Source of the DNA: Catenuloplanes niger
GTDB lineage: Bacteria; Actinomycetota; Actinomycetes; Mycobacteriales; Micromonosporaceae
Direction of reading: 5' to 3'
DNA: 64,000 bases
Assembly: GCF_031458255.1 (NCBI RefSeq)
Contig: NZ_JAVDYC010000001.1
Location: forward strand, 7,201,001-7,265,000
Below, piece after piece: positions 1 through 9,047 of the stretch. Numbering within the stretch: position 1 is the stretch's first letter; the number at the start of each line of letters is the position of its first letter. The notes under the pieces were generated by a model. The model had not been told where the DNA came from, did no database searches, and worked only from the letters and a program-made list of their open reading frames with translations. A program made the position numbers and the translations under genes.

Positions 1-1539
1 GTGATCTACCAGGTGTATCCGCGCAGCTTCGCGGACGCCGACGGCGACGGCATCGGTGACCTGCCCGGCGTGCTCTCCCGCCTGCCGTACCTGGCCGGGC
101 TGGGCGTGGACGCGATCTGGCTGAACCCGTTCTACCCGTCCCCGCAGGCCGACGCCGGCTACGACGTCGCCGACCACCGCGACGTGGACCCGCTGTTCGG
201 CACGCTGGCCGACGCGGACGCGCTGATCGCCGGTGCGCACGCGGCCGGCCTGCGGATCATCGTGGACGTCGTCCCGAACCACACCTCGTCGGCGCACGCC
301 TGGTTCCGGGCCGCGCTCGCCGGTGACCGGGCCGCCCGGGCCCGCTACATCTTCCGGCCCGGCCGCGGCGACGCGCCGCCGAACGGGTGGCGGTCCGTGT
401 TCGGCGGCCCGGCCTGGACCCGGGTCGAGGACGGCAGCTGGTACCTGCACCTGTTCGACACCGCGCAGCCGGACCTGGACTGGACGAACCCGGAGGTGGT
501 CGCGGAGTTCGAGGACGTGCTGCGGTTCTGGCTGAACCGGGGCGTCGACGGGTTCCGCATCGACGTCGCGCACGGCCTGCGCAAGGACCCGGCGCTCCCG
601 GAGCTGCCGGACACGCTCGACCCGGCGGTGCCGGTGCACATCGCGCAGCCGGGGCACCCGTTCTGGGACCGGGACGAGGTGCACGAGATCTGGCGCGGCT
701 GGCGGCGGGTCGTGGACGCGTACCCGGGCGACCGGACCATGGTCGCGGAGGCCTGGGTGCTCGACTTCGCGCGCCTCGGCCGGTATCTCGCCGCGGACGA
801 GCTGCACACCGCGTTCAACTTCGCGTTCCTGGTCGCGCCGTGGGACGCGGCCGCGTTCCGGACCGCGATCGACGACACGCTGGCCGGTCTCGCCCCGGTC
901 GGCGCGCCCGCGACCTGGGTGCTCTCCAACCACGACGTGATCCGGCACGCGACCCGCTACGGCGGCGGCGCGACCGGCCGGGCCCGGGCCCGCGCGGCCG
1001 CGCTGCTGATGCTCGCGCTGCCCGGCGGCGTCTACCTCTACCAGGGCGAGGAACTGGGCCTGGAGGAGGCGACCGACATCCCGGACGAGCTCCGTCAGGA
1101 CCCGAACTTCATCCGTACGAACGGCGCCGACCGCGGCCGGGACGGCTGCCGGGTGCCGATCCCGTGGTCCGGCGCGGCGCCGCCGTTCGGGTTCTCCCCG
1201 GACCCGGCGGCGGGCACGCCGTGGCTGCCCCAGCCGCCGGCCTGGGCCGAGCTGACCGTGGAGGCGCAGCAGTCCGACCCGGACTCGACGCTCACGCTCT
1301 ACCGGGCCGCGCTGGAGATCCGTCGCGAGCGGCTGGGCGAGGGCGAGCTGGAGTGGCTGTCCGAGCCGGGCGATCCGGTGCTCTGCTTCCGCCGTACCCC
1401 CGGGGAACTGATCTGTGTGGTCAACATGGGCGACGAACCGGCCGAGGTCGACCCGCGCGCGACCCCGCTGCTGGCCAGCGCGCCGCTCGGCGCCGGTGGG
1501 CTGCTCCCGCCCGGCGCCGCGGCGTGGTTCGCGGACTGA
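1..1539 (+). CDS. GH13 alpha-glucosidase-type glycoside hydrolase (5' end outside window)
   Basis: Cytoplasmic GH13 enzyme acting on short alpha-glucans, most like the oligo-1,6-glucosidase/alpha-glucosidase group. The window opens inside the gene: the first codon GTG reads as the Val of the conserved [10 protein letters not shown] strand, and relatives carry some extra residues before it. Catalytic residues are visible, numbered from the window edge: nucleophile D188 in DGFRIDVAH, acid/base E250 in MVAEAW and D312 in LSNHDV. The TIM barrel fills about residues 1-400 and a beta domain follows. No signal peptide is seen in the part present. Exact substrate (maltose, isomaltose, trehalose-related) cannot be told from sequence alone. 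Confidence 0.9.
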   Translation: MIYQVYPRSFADADGDGIGDLPGVLSRLPYLAGLGVDAIWLNPFYPSPQADAGYDVADHRDVDPLFGTLADADALIAGAHAAGLRIIVDVVPNHTSSAHAWFRAALAGDRAARARYIFRPGRGDAPPNGWRSVFGGPAWTRVEDGSWYLHLFDTAQPDLDWTNPEVVAEFEDVLRFWLNRGVDGFRIDVAHGLRKDPALPELPDTLDPAVPVHIAQPGHPFWDRDEVHEIWRGWRRVVDAYPGDRTMVAEAWVLDFARLGRYLAADELHTAFNFAFLVAPWDAAAFRTAIDDTLAGLAPVGAPATWVLSNHDVIRHATRYGGGATGRARARAAALLMLALPGGVYLYQGEELGLEEATDIPDELRQDPNFIRTNGADRGRDGCRVPIPWSGAAPPFGFSPDPAAGTPWLPQPPAWAELTVEAQQSDPDSTLTLYRAALEIRRERLGEGELEWLSEPGDPVLCFRRTPGELICVVNMGDEPAEVDPRATPLLASAPLGAGGLLPPGAAAWFAD

Positions 1540-1567
1540 TCACCGGTTCGCCGGCGCCACCCGGTCC

Positions 1568-2035
1568 TCAGTCGTCGGCGAGGCGGGGCGGGAAGCCGCC
1601 GGTCGCGATCGGGCCCCAGGAGTCGATCGTGACGCGGATCAGCGACTTGCCCTGGGCGACCATGGCCGCGCGGTACTCGTCCCAGTCCGGGTGCTCGCCG
1701 GAGATGCAACGGAAGTAGTCGACCAGCGGCTCCAGCGCGTCCGGCAGGTCCAGCACCTCCGCGGTGCCGTCGACCTGCACCCACGCGCCGTTGAACTCGT
1801 CCGACAGGACGCACACCGAGACCAGCGGGTTCCGCCGGGCGTTGGTGGACTTGGCGCGCTCGGGATAGGTGGAGATCACGATGCGGCCCTCGGTGTCGAC
1901 GCCCATGGTCACCGGCGACGCCTGCGGGCGGCCGTCGGCGCGCGTGGTCATCAGGATCCCGTGGTGCCGCGGCCGGACGAAGTCGAGCAACCCGTCCCGG
2001 CCGACCCGGGTGTTCGTGGCGATCGTGCGTGGCAT
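1568..2035 (-). CDS. PPOX-class (F420- or flavin-dependent) oxidoreductase
   Basis: A 155-residue split-barrel protein of the pyridoxamine-phosphate-oxidase-like superfamily. The stretch RPQASPVTMGVD followed by a Lys/Ser/Thr-rich segment (KSTNARRNPLVSV) is typical of the small F420- or FMN-binding actinobacterial members. They reduce or oxidise varied small substrates, and the substrate here is unknown. The frame stays open further upstream, but the ATG at 2035 has a GAGGGG ribosome site about 8 nt before it and gives the family length. It converges on the glucosidase gene and is divergent from rpe. Confidence 0.8.
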   Translation of the reverse strand: MPRTIATNTRVGRDGLLDFVRPRHHGILMTTRADGRPQASPVTMGVDTEGRIVISTYPERAKSTNARRNPLVSVCVLSDEFNGAWVQVDGTAEVLDLPDALEPLVDYFRCISGEHPDWDEYRAAMVAQGKSLIRVTIDSWGPIATGGFPPRLADD

Positions 2036-2110
2036 GCAGACATTTCCCCTCGGTACGTGGCTTCGCCGCAACCCTATGCGGCACTGGTGATCGAAAAGCC
2101 CGGCGATCGG

Positions 2111-2124
2111 TAGACTCACTGTCG
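2111..2124 (+). promoter_or_regulatory. -10 box of a probable leaderless rpe promoter
   Basis: TAGACT at 2111-2116 matches the actinobacterial -10 pattern TANNNT. It ends 7 nt before the GTG start at 2124, so transcription would begin at or next to the start codon. No Shine-Dalgarno sequence is present, which fits a leaderless mRNA. No clear -35 box is seen. Confidence 0.5.
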
Positions 2125-2789
2125 TGGACGCGCCGTCGATCGTCATCGCCCCCAGCATCCTGGCCGCCGACTTCGCCCGCCTCGCCGATGCGGCGCGCGC
2201 GGTCGAGGGAGCGGCGGACTGGTTGCACGTCGACGTGATGGACAACCACTTCGTACCGAACCTGACGATCGGCCTGCCGGTCGTGCAGAGCCTGCGCAAG
2301 GCCACGCCGATCCCGTTCGACGTGCACCTCATGATCACCGATCCGGAGCGCTGGGCGCCCGGCTACGCCGAGGCCGGGGCGTACAACGTGACGTTCCACG
2401 CCGAGGCCACGGACGACCCGGTGGCGCTGGCCAAGACGCTGCGCGCGGCCGGGTCCAGGGCCGGCCTGGCGATCGACCGGGACACCGACGTCACGCCGTA
2501 CCTGGAGCTGTTGCCGCACTTCGACACGCTGCTGGTCATGACGATCAAGGCGGGCTTCGGCGGCCAGAAGTTCTTACCGGAGACCCTCGACAAGGTCCGT
2601 GCCGTGCGCCGCCACATCGACGCCGGCCACCTGGAGGTCCGCCTCGAGGTGGACGGCGGCATCGCGGCCGACACCGTCGCGGCCGCGGCCGAGGCCGGCG
2701 CGGACGCGTTCGTGGCCGGCACCGCCGTCTACGGCGCCGACGACCCCGCCGAGGCGATCCGCAAACTCCGCGCGCTGGCCTCCGCATGA
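2124..2789 (+). CDS. rpe: Ribulose-phosphate 3-epimerase
   Basis: Interconverts ribulose 5-phosphate and xylulose 5-phosphate in the pentose phosphate pathway (cytoplasmic TIM barrel, 221 residues, normal length). Family signatures are all present: [10 protein letters not shown] at the N terminus, [12 protein letters not shown] with a metal-binding His and Asp, DVHLMI, the GFGGQKF phosphate loop and LEVDGG near the C terminus. The start is a GTG without a ribosome site, placed 7 nt after a TAGACT box, so translation is probably leaderless. It feeds ribulose 5-phosphate into the same pool used by RibBA in the nearby riboflavin operon. Confidence 0.95.
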   Translation: MDAPSIVIAPSILAADFARLADAARAVEGAADWLHVDVMDNHFVPNLTIGLPVVQSLRKATPIPFDVHLMITDPERWAPGYAEAGAYNVTFHAEATDDPVALAKTLRAAGSRAGLAIDRDTDVTPYLELLPHFDTLLVMTIKAGFGGQKFLPETLDKVRAVRRHIDAGHLEVRLEVDGGIAADTVAAAAEAGADAFVAGTAVYGADDPAEAIRKLRALASA

Positions 2790-2847
2790 GCGGACCATCG
2801 GCTCGGCGCCGGCCGCCCCGCGGCCGCGGCGTGAAGGGCGACCCGGC

Positions 2848-3831
2848 ATGAGCAGCAGCGAGCGCGACGAGTTCGGGCCGGAACCCGGCCGGGACCTGAT
2901 ACTCGTCGTCGACGACGACCGGGACATAGCGCACTTCGTGGCGCTCAACCTGAAGCTCGACGGCTTCGACGTGGTCGTGGCCAACGACGGCAAGCAGGCG
3001 CTGGAGGAGATCGACAAGCAGCGCCCGTCGCTGGCCGTGCTCGACCTGATGATGCCGGAGATCGACGGTCTGGAGCTGACCCGCCGGCTGCGGGCGAACC
3101 CGATCACCTCGACCCTGCCGATCATCATGCTCACCGCGAAGAGCATGACCATCGACAAGGTCAACGGTCTCAAGGCCGGCGCCGACGACTACATGGTCAA
3201 GCCGTTCGACACGTCCGAACTGGTCGCGCGGGTCCGCAACACGCTCAACCGCAACCAGGAGTCCCGCGAGGTCTCGCCGCTGACCGGCCTGCCCGGCAAC
3301 AGCCGCGTCAAGCGCGAGATCAGCGACCGCATGCGCAGCGGCGCCGACTACGCCGTCGGCTACATCGACATCGACCGGTTCAAGGCCGTCAACGACGTGT
3401 ACGGCTTCGACCGCGGCGACGCGTTCATCCAGGCCCTGGCGCGCAGCCTGCACCGCGCCGTGGTCCAGGTCGGCCTGCCGCCGGTCTTCCTCGGCCACAT
3501 CGGCGGCGACGACTTCATCTTCATCTGCCACCCGGAGCAGATCCGCCCGCTCACCCAGGCCATGGTCGTCGACTTCGAGCGCGCGGCCGACGAGCTCTAC
3601 GACCCGGAGCACGCCCGGCGCGGCTACATCGAGGTCCCGGACCGCCGGGGCGGCAAGCAGCGCGCGGCGCTGGTGACGCTCTCGATCGGCGTCGCCACCA
3701 CGGGGGAGGGCCGTCGTTTCGACGACCCCCGCATCGTGATGGCGATCGCGTCGGACATGAAGAAGACGGCGAAGAACCAGCCGGGGTCGTACGTCGCCAT
3801 CGACAAACGGGGCAACGTCCAGGGCGCGTAG
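2848..3831 (+). CDS. Response regulator with C-terminal GGDEF-type domain
   Basis: 327 residues. The receiver domain (about 15-135) has the acidic pair DDD near residue 22, phospho-acceptor D66 in LDLMMPEIDG and the KPF lysine. The GGDEF domain (about 145-325) has the entry motif LTGLPGN and the metal-binding DIDRFKAVND. Its active-site loop reads GGDDF (219-223) instead of GGDEF or GGEEF, and no RxxD inhibitory site precedes it. It could make cyclic di-GMP under control of a sensor kinase not in this window, or act as a signalling receptor if the Glu-to-Asp change is inactivating. It lies 58 nt after rpe. Confidence 0.88.
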   Translation: MSSSERDEFGPEPGRDLILVVDDDRDIAHFVALNLKLDGFDVVVANDGKQALEEIDKQRPSLAVLDLMMPEIDGLELTRRLRANPITSTLPIIMLTAKSMTIDKVNGLKAGADDYMVKPFDTSELVARVRNTLNRNQESREVSPLTGLPGNSRVKREISDRMRSGADYAVGYIDIDRFKAVNDVYGFDRGDAFIQALARSLHRAVVQVGLPPVFLGHIGGDDFIFICHPEQIRPLTQAMVVDFERAADELYDPEHARRGYIEVPDRRGGKQRAALVTLSIGVATTGEGRRFDDPRIVMAIASDMKKTAKNQPGSYVAIDKRGNVQGA

Positions 3832-4164
3832 CCGGGTCCCGCGCATGCGCGGCGCTGCTGGTCTCCCGGATGACGCGGGTGCCGGGCGACATGTGTGTGC
3901 CCCGGGGGGAGGATCGGGCCGGGACTCGATCCACACCGAGGGCGCGGCTCGCCCACGGTGCGCGGCCGCTCCGCGAGTCGGATGCGCCGCCGGCCGCGAT
4001 CGCGCGGCGGCGCGGGTATTCGGTCGAGTTCGCGTTCAGTGGCGCATTACGCCGCGAATACGGCATATCGCCCGGACGGTTCCGCCGGCCGCTGCGTTGT
4101 GACGTCGATCGCCCGGTGGCAGACGTTCGCGCGGCAACGTGTAAGACTCAGGGGTAGCCCACCA
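3832..4164. other. Gene-free stretch before the riboflavin riboswitch
   Basis: No convincing gene on either strand. It must hold the terminator of the response regulator gene and the promoter of the rib operon. TAAGAC at 4142-4147, about 20 nt before the riboswitch P1 stem, is a possible -10 box. Nothing else stands out. Confidence 0.4.
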
Positions 4165-4344
4165 CGCGCTGGCGGGACTCGGTGAAATTCCGAACCGGCG
4201 GTGATCCGCTCCACCCGGAGCGGTCAGCCCGCGACCCGGACGAGCTCTGACGAGCCCGGCCGGTGGACCTGGTGCGAATCCGGGGCCGACGGTTGACCCG
4301 GCCGGTCACGGCCCGGTCAGACAGTCCGGATGGGAGACAGCGCG
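4165..4344 (+). promoter_or_regulatory. FMN riboswitch (RFN element)
   Basis: Conserved RFN blocks occur in the right order: GGTGAAATTCCGAACCGGCG, AGCCCGCGACCC, TGGTGCGAATCCGGGGCCGA and AGTCCGGATGGGAGA. The closing P1 helix is a perfect 7-bp pairing of 4165-4171 (CGCGCTG) with 4338-4344 (CAGCGCG). It sits about 120 nt upstream of ribD. In this family, FMN binding turns off synthesis or transport genes. I see no strong terminator with a U-tract after it, so translational control or a GC-rich terminator is likely. Confidence 0.97.
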
Positions 4345-4464
4345 CGGACGATCGACGCTGCCCTGAGCGGGGCGTGCGTCGAGGGGTGCGGCTTGCCGTA
4401 CCCGGACGTCCTCGTGTAACCCCGCTGCGCGTGACATGACCGCGAGCGAGGGGAGATGGCCGCC

Positions 4465-5685
4465 ATGGCTAGCCGGGCCGAGGACGAGGCGATGCGGCAT
4501 GCGATCGCGCTCGCCGCGTTCGGTCTCGGGACCACCAGCCCCAACCCGGTGATGGGCTGCGTCATCCTGGACTCGCAGGAGCGGGTGGTCGGCGAGGGCT
4601 TCCACGCGTACGCCGGCGGGCCGCACGCGGAGATTGTGGCGCTGGCGCACGCGGGGGAGCGGGCCAAGAACGGCACGGCCGTGGTGACGCTGGAGTCCTG
4701 TGACAGCGTGGGGCGGACCGGGCCGTGCACCCGCGCGCTCATCCAGGCCGGCATCCGCCGGGTGGTGATCGCGGTCTCCGATCCGAACCCGCTGGCCGGT
4801 CACGGCGCCACGACGCTGCGCGCCGCGGGGATCGAGGTCGAGCAGGGGGTACGCGAGGAGGAGGCCGCCGCCGGGAACGTGGCCTGGCTGACCGCGGTGC
4901 GCCGGGGCTGGCCGTACGTGACCTGGCGGGTCGCCTCCACGCTGGACGGCCGGACCGCCGCGGTGGACAACTCCTCGGAGTGGATCACCTCGGAGGCCGC
5001 GCGGATAGACGTGCACCAGCTCCGCGGTGAGGCCGATGCGATCATCATCGGTGTCGGTACCGTGCTGGCCGACAACCCGCGGCTGACCGTCCGTAACGTC
5101 CGCGACGGCAGCCTGGCGATCCGCCAGTCGCTGCGCGTGGTGGTGGACGGCGACGGCGAGACCCCGGACGACGCACGCGTGCGCGACGGGCTGGCCGAGA
5201 CCTGGATCGCGACCGCGGCCGAGGTCGGCACCGGCCCGGACGGGCTGGTCGACCTGCGGGCGCTGCTGCGCGGCCTGTACCAGCGCGGGGTGCGTGCGGC
5301 GCTGCTGGAGGGCGGCCCGACGCTGGCCGCCGGTTTCCTCTCCGCCGGGCTGGTCGACCGGGTGATCGGCTACATGGCGCCGAAGCTGCTCGGCGCGGGC
5401 CGCCCGTCGCTGTCCGGCAAGGAGCTGAGCAACGGCGTCGGCGTCGGCATCCTGCGTGAGCCGATCGACCTGGAGTTCACCGAGATCACGCTGGTCGGAC
5501 CGGACATCCGGTACACGGCGGTGCCGCGGTACCCGGCCCGGAAGCCGGAGCCGAGCCTCACCGCCCAGCTGACGCCACGGGTACCGAAGAAGGCCGACAT
5601 CTCGGCGGAGGAGCGCGCCAGCTCGGACATCATGCGCGGCGTGCCGATCCGTAGCGGGTCCACCAAGGAGAAGGGGGAAGACTAG
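4465..5685 (+). CDS. ribD: RibD: diaminohydroxyphosphoribosylaminopyrimidine deaminase / uracil reductase
   Basis: Bifunctional enzyme for the second and third steps of riboflavin synthesis: zinc-dependent deamination, then NADPH-dependent reduction of the ribosyl chain. The deaminase domain (about 1-150) has HAE and a Cys-x8-Cys pair. The usual PC of the zinc motif reads SC ([12 protein letters not shown]), and the His pair seen in some relatives is absent. The reductase domain (about 155-355) shows STLDGRTA and EGGPTLA. A charged tail of about 50 residues extends past the usual end. ATG 4456 directly abuts the GAGGGGAG ribosome site, so ATG 4465 (9 nt spacing) is preferred. First gene after the FMN riboswitch. 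Confidence 0.93.
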   Translation: MASRAEDEAMRHAIALAAFGLGTTSPNPVMGCVILDSQERVVGEGFHAYAGGPHAEIVALAHAGERAKNGTAVVTLESCDSVGRTGPCTRALIQAGIRRVVIAVSDPNPLAGHGATTLRAAGIEVEQGVREEEAAAGNVAWLTAVRRGWPYVTWRVASTLDGRTAAVDNSSEWITSEAARIDVHQLRGEADAIIIGVGTVLADNPRLTVRNVRDGSLAIRQSLRVVVDGDGETPDDARVRDGLAETWIATAAEVGTGPDGLVDLRALLRGLYQRGVRAALLEGGPTLAAGFLSAGLVDRVIGYMAPKLLGAGRPSLSGKELSNGVGVGILREPIDLEFTEITLVGPDIRYTAVPRYPARKPEPSLTAQLTPRVPKKADISAEERASSDIMRGVPIRSGSTKEKGED

Positions 5686-5687
5686 CG

Positions 5688-6284
5688 ATGTTCACCGGCA
5701 TCGTGGAGGAACTCGGCGAGGTCGTCGACCTGGCCCCGACCGGCGCGGACTCCGCTCTGCTGACCGTGCGCGGGCCGCTGGTCAGCGACGACGCGAAGCA
5801 CGGCGACTCGATCTCGGTCAACGGCGTGTGTCTCACCGTGGTCGAGTTCGGCGACGGCGTGTTCACCGCGGACGTGATGGGCGAGACGCTGCGCCGCTCC
5901 AGCCTGGGCGGCCTGGCCCCGGGCCACCCGGTCAACCTGGAACGCGCCGCGCAGCTCGGCAGCCGGCTCGGCGGTCACCTGGTGCAGGGACACGTCGACG
6001 GCGTCGGGCACATCGAGAACCGCGAGCCCGCGGCGAAGTGGGAGACGGTCACGTTCAGCCTGCCGGCGGAGCTCAGCCGGTACGTCGTGGAGAAGGGCTC
6101 GATCACCATCGACGGTGTCTCGCTGACCGTGACGAACGTGACCGAGAAGTCGTTTTCCGTCGGTTTGATCCCGACCACCCTGACCCTGACCACGCTCGGG
6201 CACAAGCAGATCGGCGATCCCGTGAACCTGGAGGTCGACGTGATCGCAAAATATGTCGAGAAGATGCTGAGGGACCCGCGATGA
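5688..6284 (+). CDS. ribE: Riboflavin synthase, alpha subunit type
   Basis: Dismutates two 6,7-dimethyl-8-ribityllumazine molecules to riboflavin, the last step of the pathway. The 198-residue protein begins with the diagnostic [10 protein letters not shown] and has the internal duplication of the family: SVNGVCLTV in the first barrel (about 1-95) and [10 protein letters not shown] in the second (about 96-190). Both have the GH..QGHVDG/GDxVNLE elements. The start is 2 nt after the ribD stop and its end overlaps ribBA by 4 nt, so the three are translationally coupled under the FMN riboswitch. The symbol ribC is used for the same gene in some genomes. Confidence 0.95.
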   Translation: MFTGIVEELGEVVDLAPTGADSALLTVRGPLVSDDAKHGDSISVNGVCLTVVEFGDGVFTADVMGETLRRSSLGGLAPGHPVNLERAAQLGSRLGGHLVQGHVDGVGHIENREPAAKWETVTFSLPAELSRYVVEKGSITIDGVSLTVTNVTEKSFSVGLIPTTLTLTTLGHKQIGDPVNLEVDVIAKYVEKMLRDPR

Positions 6285-7519
6285 CCAGTGGCTTTGGCAC
6301 GGTGGAGGCGGCGGTGGCGGCGATCGCCGAGGGCCGCCCGGTCATCGTGGTGGACGACGAGGACCGGGAGAACGAGGGCGACCTGATCTTCGCGGCCGAG
6401 AAGGCGACGCCGGAGCTGGTCGCGTTCATGCGCCGCTGGACGTCCGGCTACATCTGCGCGCCGATCACCGAGGCGGACGCGGACCGGCTCGACCTGCCCC
6501 CGATGTACCACACCAACCAGGACCGGCGCGGTACCGCGTACACGGTCACGGTCGACGCCCGGGAGGGCGTCGACACCGGCATCTCGGCCGCGGACCGCGC
6601 GCACACGCTGCGGCTGCTCGCCGACCCCGCGACCGGCCCGACCGACCTCTCCCGGCCCGGCCACGTGGTGCCGCTGCGCGCCCGCGCCGGCGGCGTGCTG
6701 CGCCGGCCCGGCCACACCGAGGCCGCGATCGACCTGGCCGAGCTGGCCGGCCTGCGCCCGGCCGGGGTGCTCTGCGAGATGGTCAACGACGACGGCACGA
6801 TGATGCGGATGCCGGACCTGGAGGCGTTCGCGACCGAGCACGGGGTGGTGCTGATCAGCATCGCCGAGCTGATCGCGTACCGGCGCCGGCACGAGAAGCA
6901 GGTGGAGCGGGTCGTGGAGGCGCGCATCCCGACGCCGCACGGCGTGTTCCGCGCGTTCGGCTACCGGGTCGCGCACGACAGCGCGGAGCACGTGGCGATG
7001 GTCTACGGCGAGATCGGCGACGGCCAGGACGTGCTGGTCCGGGTGCACTCCGAGTGCCTGACCGGCGACGTCTTCGGCTCGCAGCGCTGCGACTGCGGCC
7101 CGCAGCTGGACGCGTCGTTCGCCCGGGTCGCGCGCGAGGGCCGGGGCGTGGTGCTCTACGTGCGCGGCCACGAGGGGCGGGGCATCGGGCTGCTGCACAA
7201 GCTTCAGGCGTACCAGCTGCAGGATCGTGGCCTGGACACGGTCGACGCGAACCTGGAGCTGGGCCTGCCCGCGGACGCCCGCGACTACGGCACCGGCGCG
7301 CAGATCCTCTACGACCTGGGCGTGCGCACCATGACGCTGCTGACCAACAACCCGGCGAAGCGGGCCGGGCTGGAGGGGTACGGGCTGCAGATCGTCGGGC
7401 GCGAGGGCCTGCCGGTCCGCCCGCACCCGGAGAACGTCCGCTACCTGCGCACCAAGCGCGACCGGATGGGCCACACCTACGACGAGGCCGACGAGCAGGT
7501 CCTCAACGGACTCGCCTGA
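6281..7519 (+). CDS. ribBA: RibBA: 3,4-dihydroxy-2-butanone 4-phosphate synthase / GTP cyclohydrolase II
   Basis: 412-residue fusion supplying both precursors of riboflavin. The N-terminal DHBP synthase (about 1-200) has [16 protein letters not shown], the [10 protein letters not shown] strand and GHTEAA. The C-terminal GTP cyclohydrolase II (about 205-405) has the zinc ligands in [27 protein letters not shown] and the TNNPAK segment. Key residues of both halves appear intact, so both activities are expected. ATG overlaps the ribE stop (ATGA), and the stop lies 20 nt before ribH. Confidence 0.95.
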   Translation: MTSGFGTVEAAVAAIAEGRPVIVVDDEDRENEGDLIFAAEKATPELVAFMRRWTSGYICAPITEADADRLDLPPMYHTNQDRRGTAYTVTVDAREGVDTGISAADRAHTLRLLADPATGPTDLSRPGHVVPLRARAGGVLRRPGHTEAAIDLAELAGLRPAGVLCEMVNDDGTMMRMPDLEAFATEHGVVLISIAELIAYRRRHEKQVERVVEARIPTPHGVFRAFGYRVAHDSAEHVAMVYGEIGDGQDVLVRVHSECLTGDVFGSQRCDCGPQLDASFARVAREGRGVVLYVRGHEGRGIGLLHKLQAYQLQDRGLDTVDANLELGLPADARDYGTGAQILYDLGVRTMTLLTNNPAKRAGLEGYGLQIVGREGLPVRPHPENVRYLRTKRDRMGHTYDEADEQVLNGLA

Positions 7520-7539
7520 CCAGGAGAGAGAGCACTGAC

Positions 7540-8016
7540 ATGGCTGGATTCGGAGACCCGCAGCTGAGCACGGTCGAGGCGGGTGGCCTGAAGCTCGGCA
7601 TCGTCGCCGCCCGCTGGCACCACGAGCTGGTCGACCACATGGTCGGCCGGGCCCAGGCGGCGGCGGAGGCGTGCGGCGTGAGCGACGTCATCGTCTCCCG
7701 GGTCGCCGGCTCGGTCGAGATCCCGGTGGTCGCGCAGGCGCTCGCCGAGGTCTGCGACGCGGTGGTCGCGCTCGGTGTCGTCATCCGCGGCGAGACCTCC
7801 CACTACGAGTACGTCTGCGACTCGGTCACCAGCGGCCTGACCCGGGTCGCGCTGGACGCCCGGACCCCGGTCGGGCAGGGCGTGCTCACCGTCGAGTCGC
7901 TCGGCCAGGCCCGCGACCGGGCCGGCCTGGAGGACTCGATCGAGGACAAGGGCTGGGCCTCCACCGTCGCCGCGCTCGGTGCGGCGCTCGCGATCCGCGA
8001 GATCCAGAAGGCCTAG
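7540..8016 (+). CDS. ribH: 6,7-dimethyl-8-ribityllumazine synthase
   Basis: Joins the RibD product (after dephosphorylation) with dihydroxybutanone phosphate to make the lumazine used by RibE. It normally assembles as pentamers or icosahedral shells in the cytoplasm. The 158-residue sequence has the GIVAARWH N-terminal strand, the GSVEIPV segment, VVIRGETSHYEYVC with the catalytic His, and a C-terminal helix. ATG is preceded by GGAGAGAG at 7523-7530. It is the last gene of the rib operon, followed at once by a strong hairpin. Confidence 0.95.
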   Translation: MAGFGDPQLSTVEAGGLKLGIVAARWHHELVDHMVGRAQAAAEACGVSDVIVSRVAGSVEIPVVAQALAEVCDAVVALGVVIRGETSHYEYVCDSVTSGLTRVALDARTPVGQGVLTVESLGQARDRAGLEDSIEDKGWASTVAALGAALAIREIQKA

Positions 8017-8024
8017 GTTCGTCC

Positions 8025-8064
8025 CGAAAGGGGTGCGGCCGCGTTCGCGGCCGCACCCCTTTCG
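8025..8064 (+). terminator. Hairpin terminator of the rib operon
   Basis: Perfect inverted repeat: 8025-8043 is the exact reverse complement of 8046-8064. It can form an 18-bp stem with a 4-nt loop, starting 8 nt after the ribH stop. There is no long U-tract, as is common for GC-rich actinobacterial terminators. Confidence 0.85.
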
Positions 8065-8107
8065 CGTACCGCCGGAAAGATTTTCGACCCGGGTCTTGAC
8101 CGCACGC

Positions 8108-8132
8108 ATAGTGCTACGTTCCTATAGTGCTA
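8108..8132 (+). promoter_or_regulatory. Direct-repeat operator of the GntR/ABC operon
   Basis: ATAGTGCTA occurs twice, at 8108-8116 and 8124-8132, 16 nt apart start to start. The second copy overlaps a good -10 box, TATAGT (8123-8128). TTGACC at 8096-8101 may be the -35, though the spacing of 21 is long. Autorepression by the downstream GntR protein is the likely use (inference). Confidence 0.5.
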
Positions 8133-8156
8133 TCAACCTAGTGGAATGGAGTGCTC

Positions 8157-8564
8157 GTGATCGAGTTCCATCTGAGCGCGCGGTCGGGTGTCTCGCCGTA
8201 CCTGCAGCTGGTGCACCAGGTGCGGCAGTCGCTCCGGCTGGGGCGGCTGAGCGTCGGCGACCAGCTGCCGACCGTGAAGGACGTGGTGGCCCGGCTGGCC
8301 ATCAACCCGAACACGGTGCTCAAGGCCTATCGTGAGCTGGAGCGGGAGGGGCTGGTCGCGCCGCGGCCGGGCGTCGGCACGTTCATCACCGGGCTGCCGG
8401 CCGGCGAGTCGCTCACCGCGCACGAGCCGCTGCGCCGCGACCTGCGGGACTGGATCGAGCGGGCCCGCGCGGCCGGCCTGGACCCGGAAGCGGTGGAGGC
8501 GCTGTTCGCGGCCACGATCCGCGAGGTTTTTCCGGCGGCCTCGACGAGTGAGGCCACCCGATGA
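8157..8564 (+). CDS. GntR-family repressor, YtrA subfamily
   Basis: 135-residue DNA-binding protein. The winged helix (about 1-75) has the classic [32 protein letters not shown]-type order, in which LPTVKDV and [13 protein letters not shown] are visible. A short helical tail follows, as in YtrA-type regulators that control neighbouring ABC transporter genes. GTG 8157 is preferred to GTG 8151 because GGAATGGA at 8142-8149 is then 7 nt upstream. The stop overlaps the next gene by 4 nt. It probably binds the ATAGTGCTA repeats in its own promoter. Confidence 0.88.
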   Translation: MIEFHLSARSGVSPYLQLVHQVRQSLRLGRLSVGDQLPTVKDVVARLAINPNTVLKAYRELEREGLVAPRPGVGTFITGLPAGESLTAHEPLRRDLRDWIERARAAGLDPEAVEALFAATIREVFPAASTSEATR

Positions 8565-9047
8565 TCTCCGCGCTGACCGCGACCGGCCTGGGCAAGCGGT
8601 ACGGCCGGCGGACCGCGCTGGCCGGCGTCGACCTGGACGTCCCGGCCGGGCGCATCGTCGGCCTGGTCGGGCCGAACGGCGCCGGCAAGACCACGCTGCT
8701 CGGCCTGGCCGCCGGCCTGCTCACGCCGACCGAGGGCGAGCTGCCTGATCGCGGACCTGGAACGCGTCTGCGACCACCTGATCGTGCTCGCCGGCGGGCG
8801 CGTCCAGGTCGTCGGCGACGTCGACGACCTGCTGACCCAGCACGCCCGGATGGTCGCCGACCGCGGTGACTTCGGCGCGCTGCCCACGGACGCGGAGGTC
8901 ATCGCGGCCGAGCACGGCAGCCGGCAGAGCAGCCTGGTGGTCCGCTCGCCGGGCGGCGTCACCGGCGCGGACCGGCTCGACCTGGAGGACATGGTGCTCG
9001 CCTACCTGGGCCGCGCCGACGAACGACCGCTGGAGGCGGCACGATGA
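8561..9047 (+). pseudogene. ABC transporter ATPase gene with internal deletion and frameshift
   Basis: The first 61 codons encode a normal ABC ATPase start: Walker [10 protein letters not shown], then [10 protein letters not shown] at about 8741. From about 8745 the matching sequence continues in another frame ([20 protein letters not shown]), which is the region just after the H-loop in full-length relatives, and runs to the stop at 9047. Roughly 120-130 residues holding the Q-loop, LSGGQ signature, Walker B and H-loop are missing, by comparison with usual family layout. The original-frame product would be a short non-functional peptide. Both gene boundaries still overlap the neighbours by 4 nt. 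Real decay or an assembly collapse are both possible. Confidence 0.8.

Noticed and set aside
2545-3936. Long open frame on the reverse strand opposite the receiver-GGDEF gene
   Set aside because: It mirrors the real gene's codon bias, has no family motifs and overlaps rpe; typical shadow frame of GC-rich DNA.
5975-7474. 499-codon reverse frame opposite ribE-ribBA
   Set aside because: His/Arg/Ala-rich composition with no motifs; the forward genes are unmistakable.
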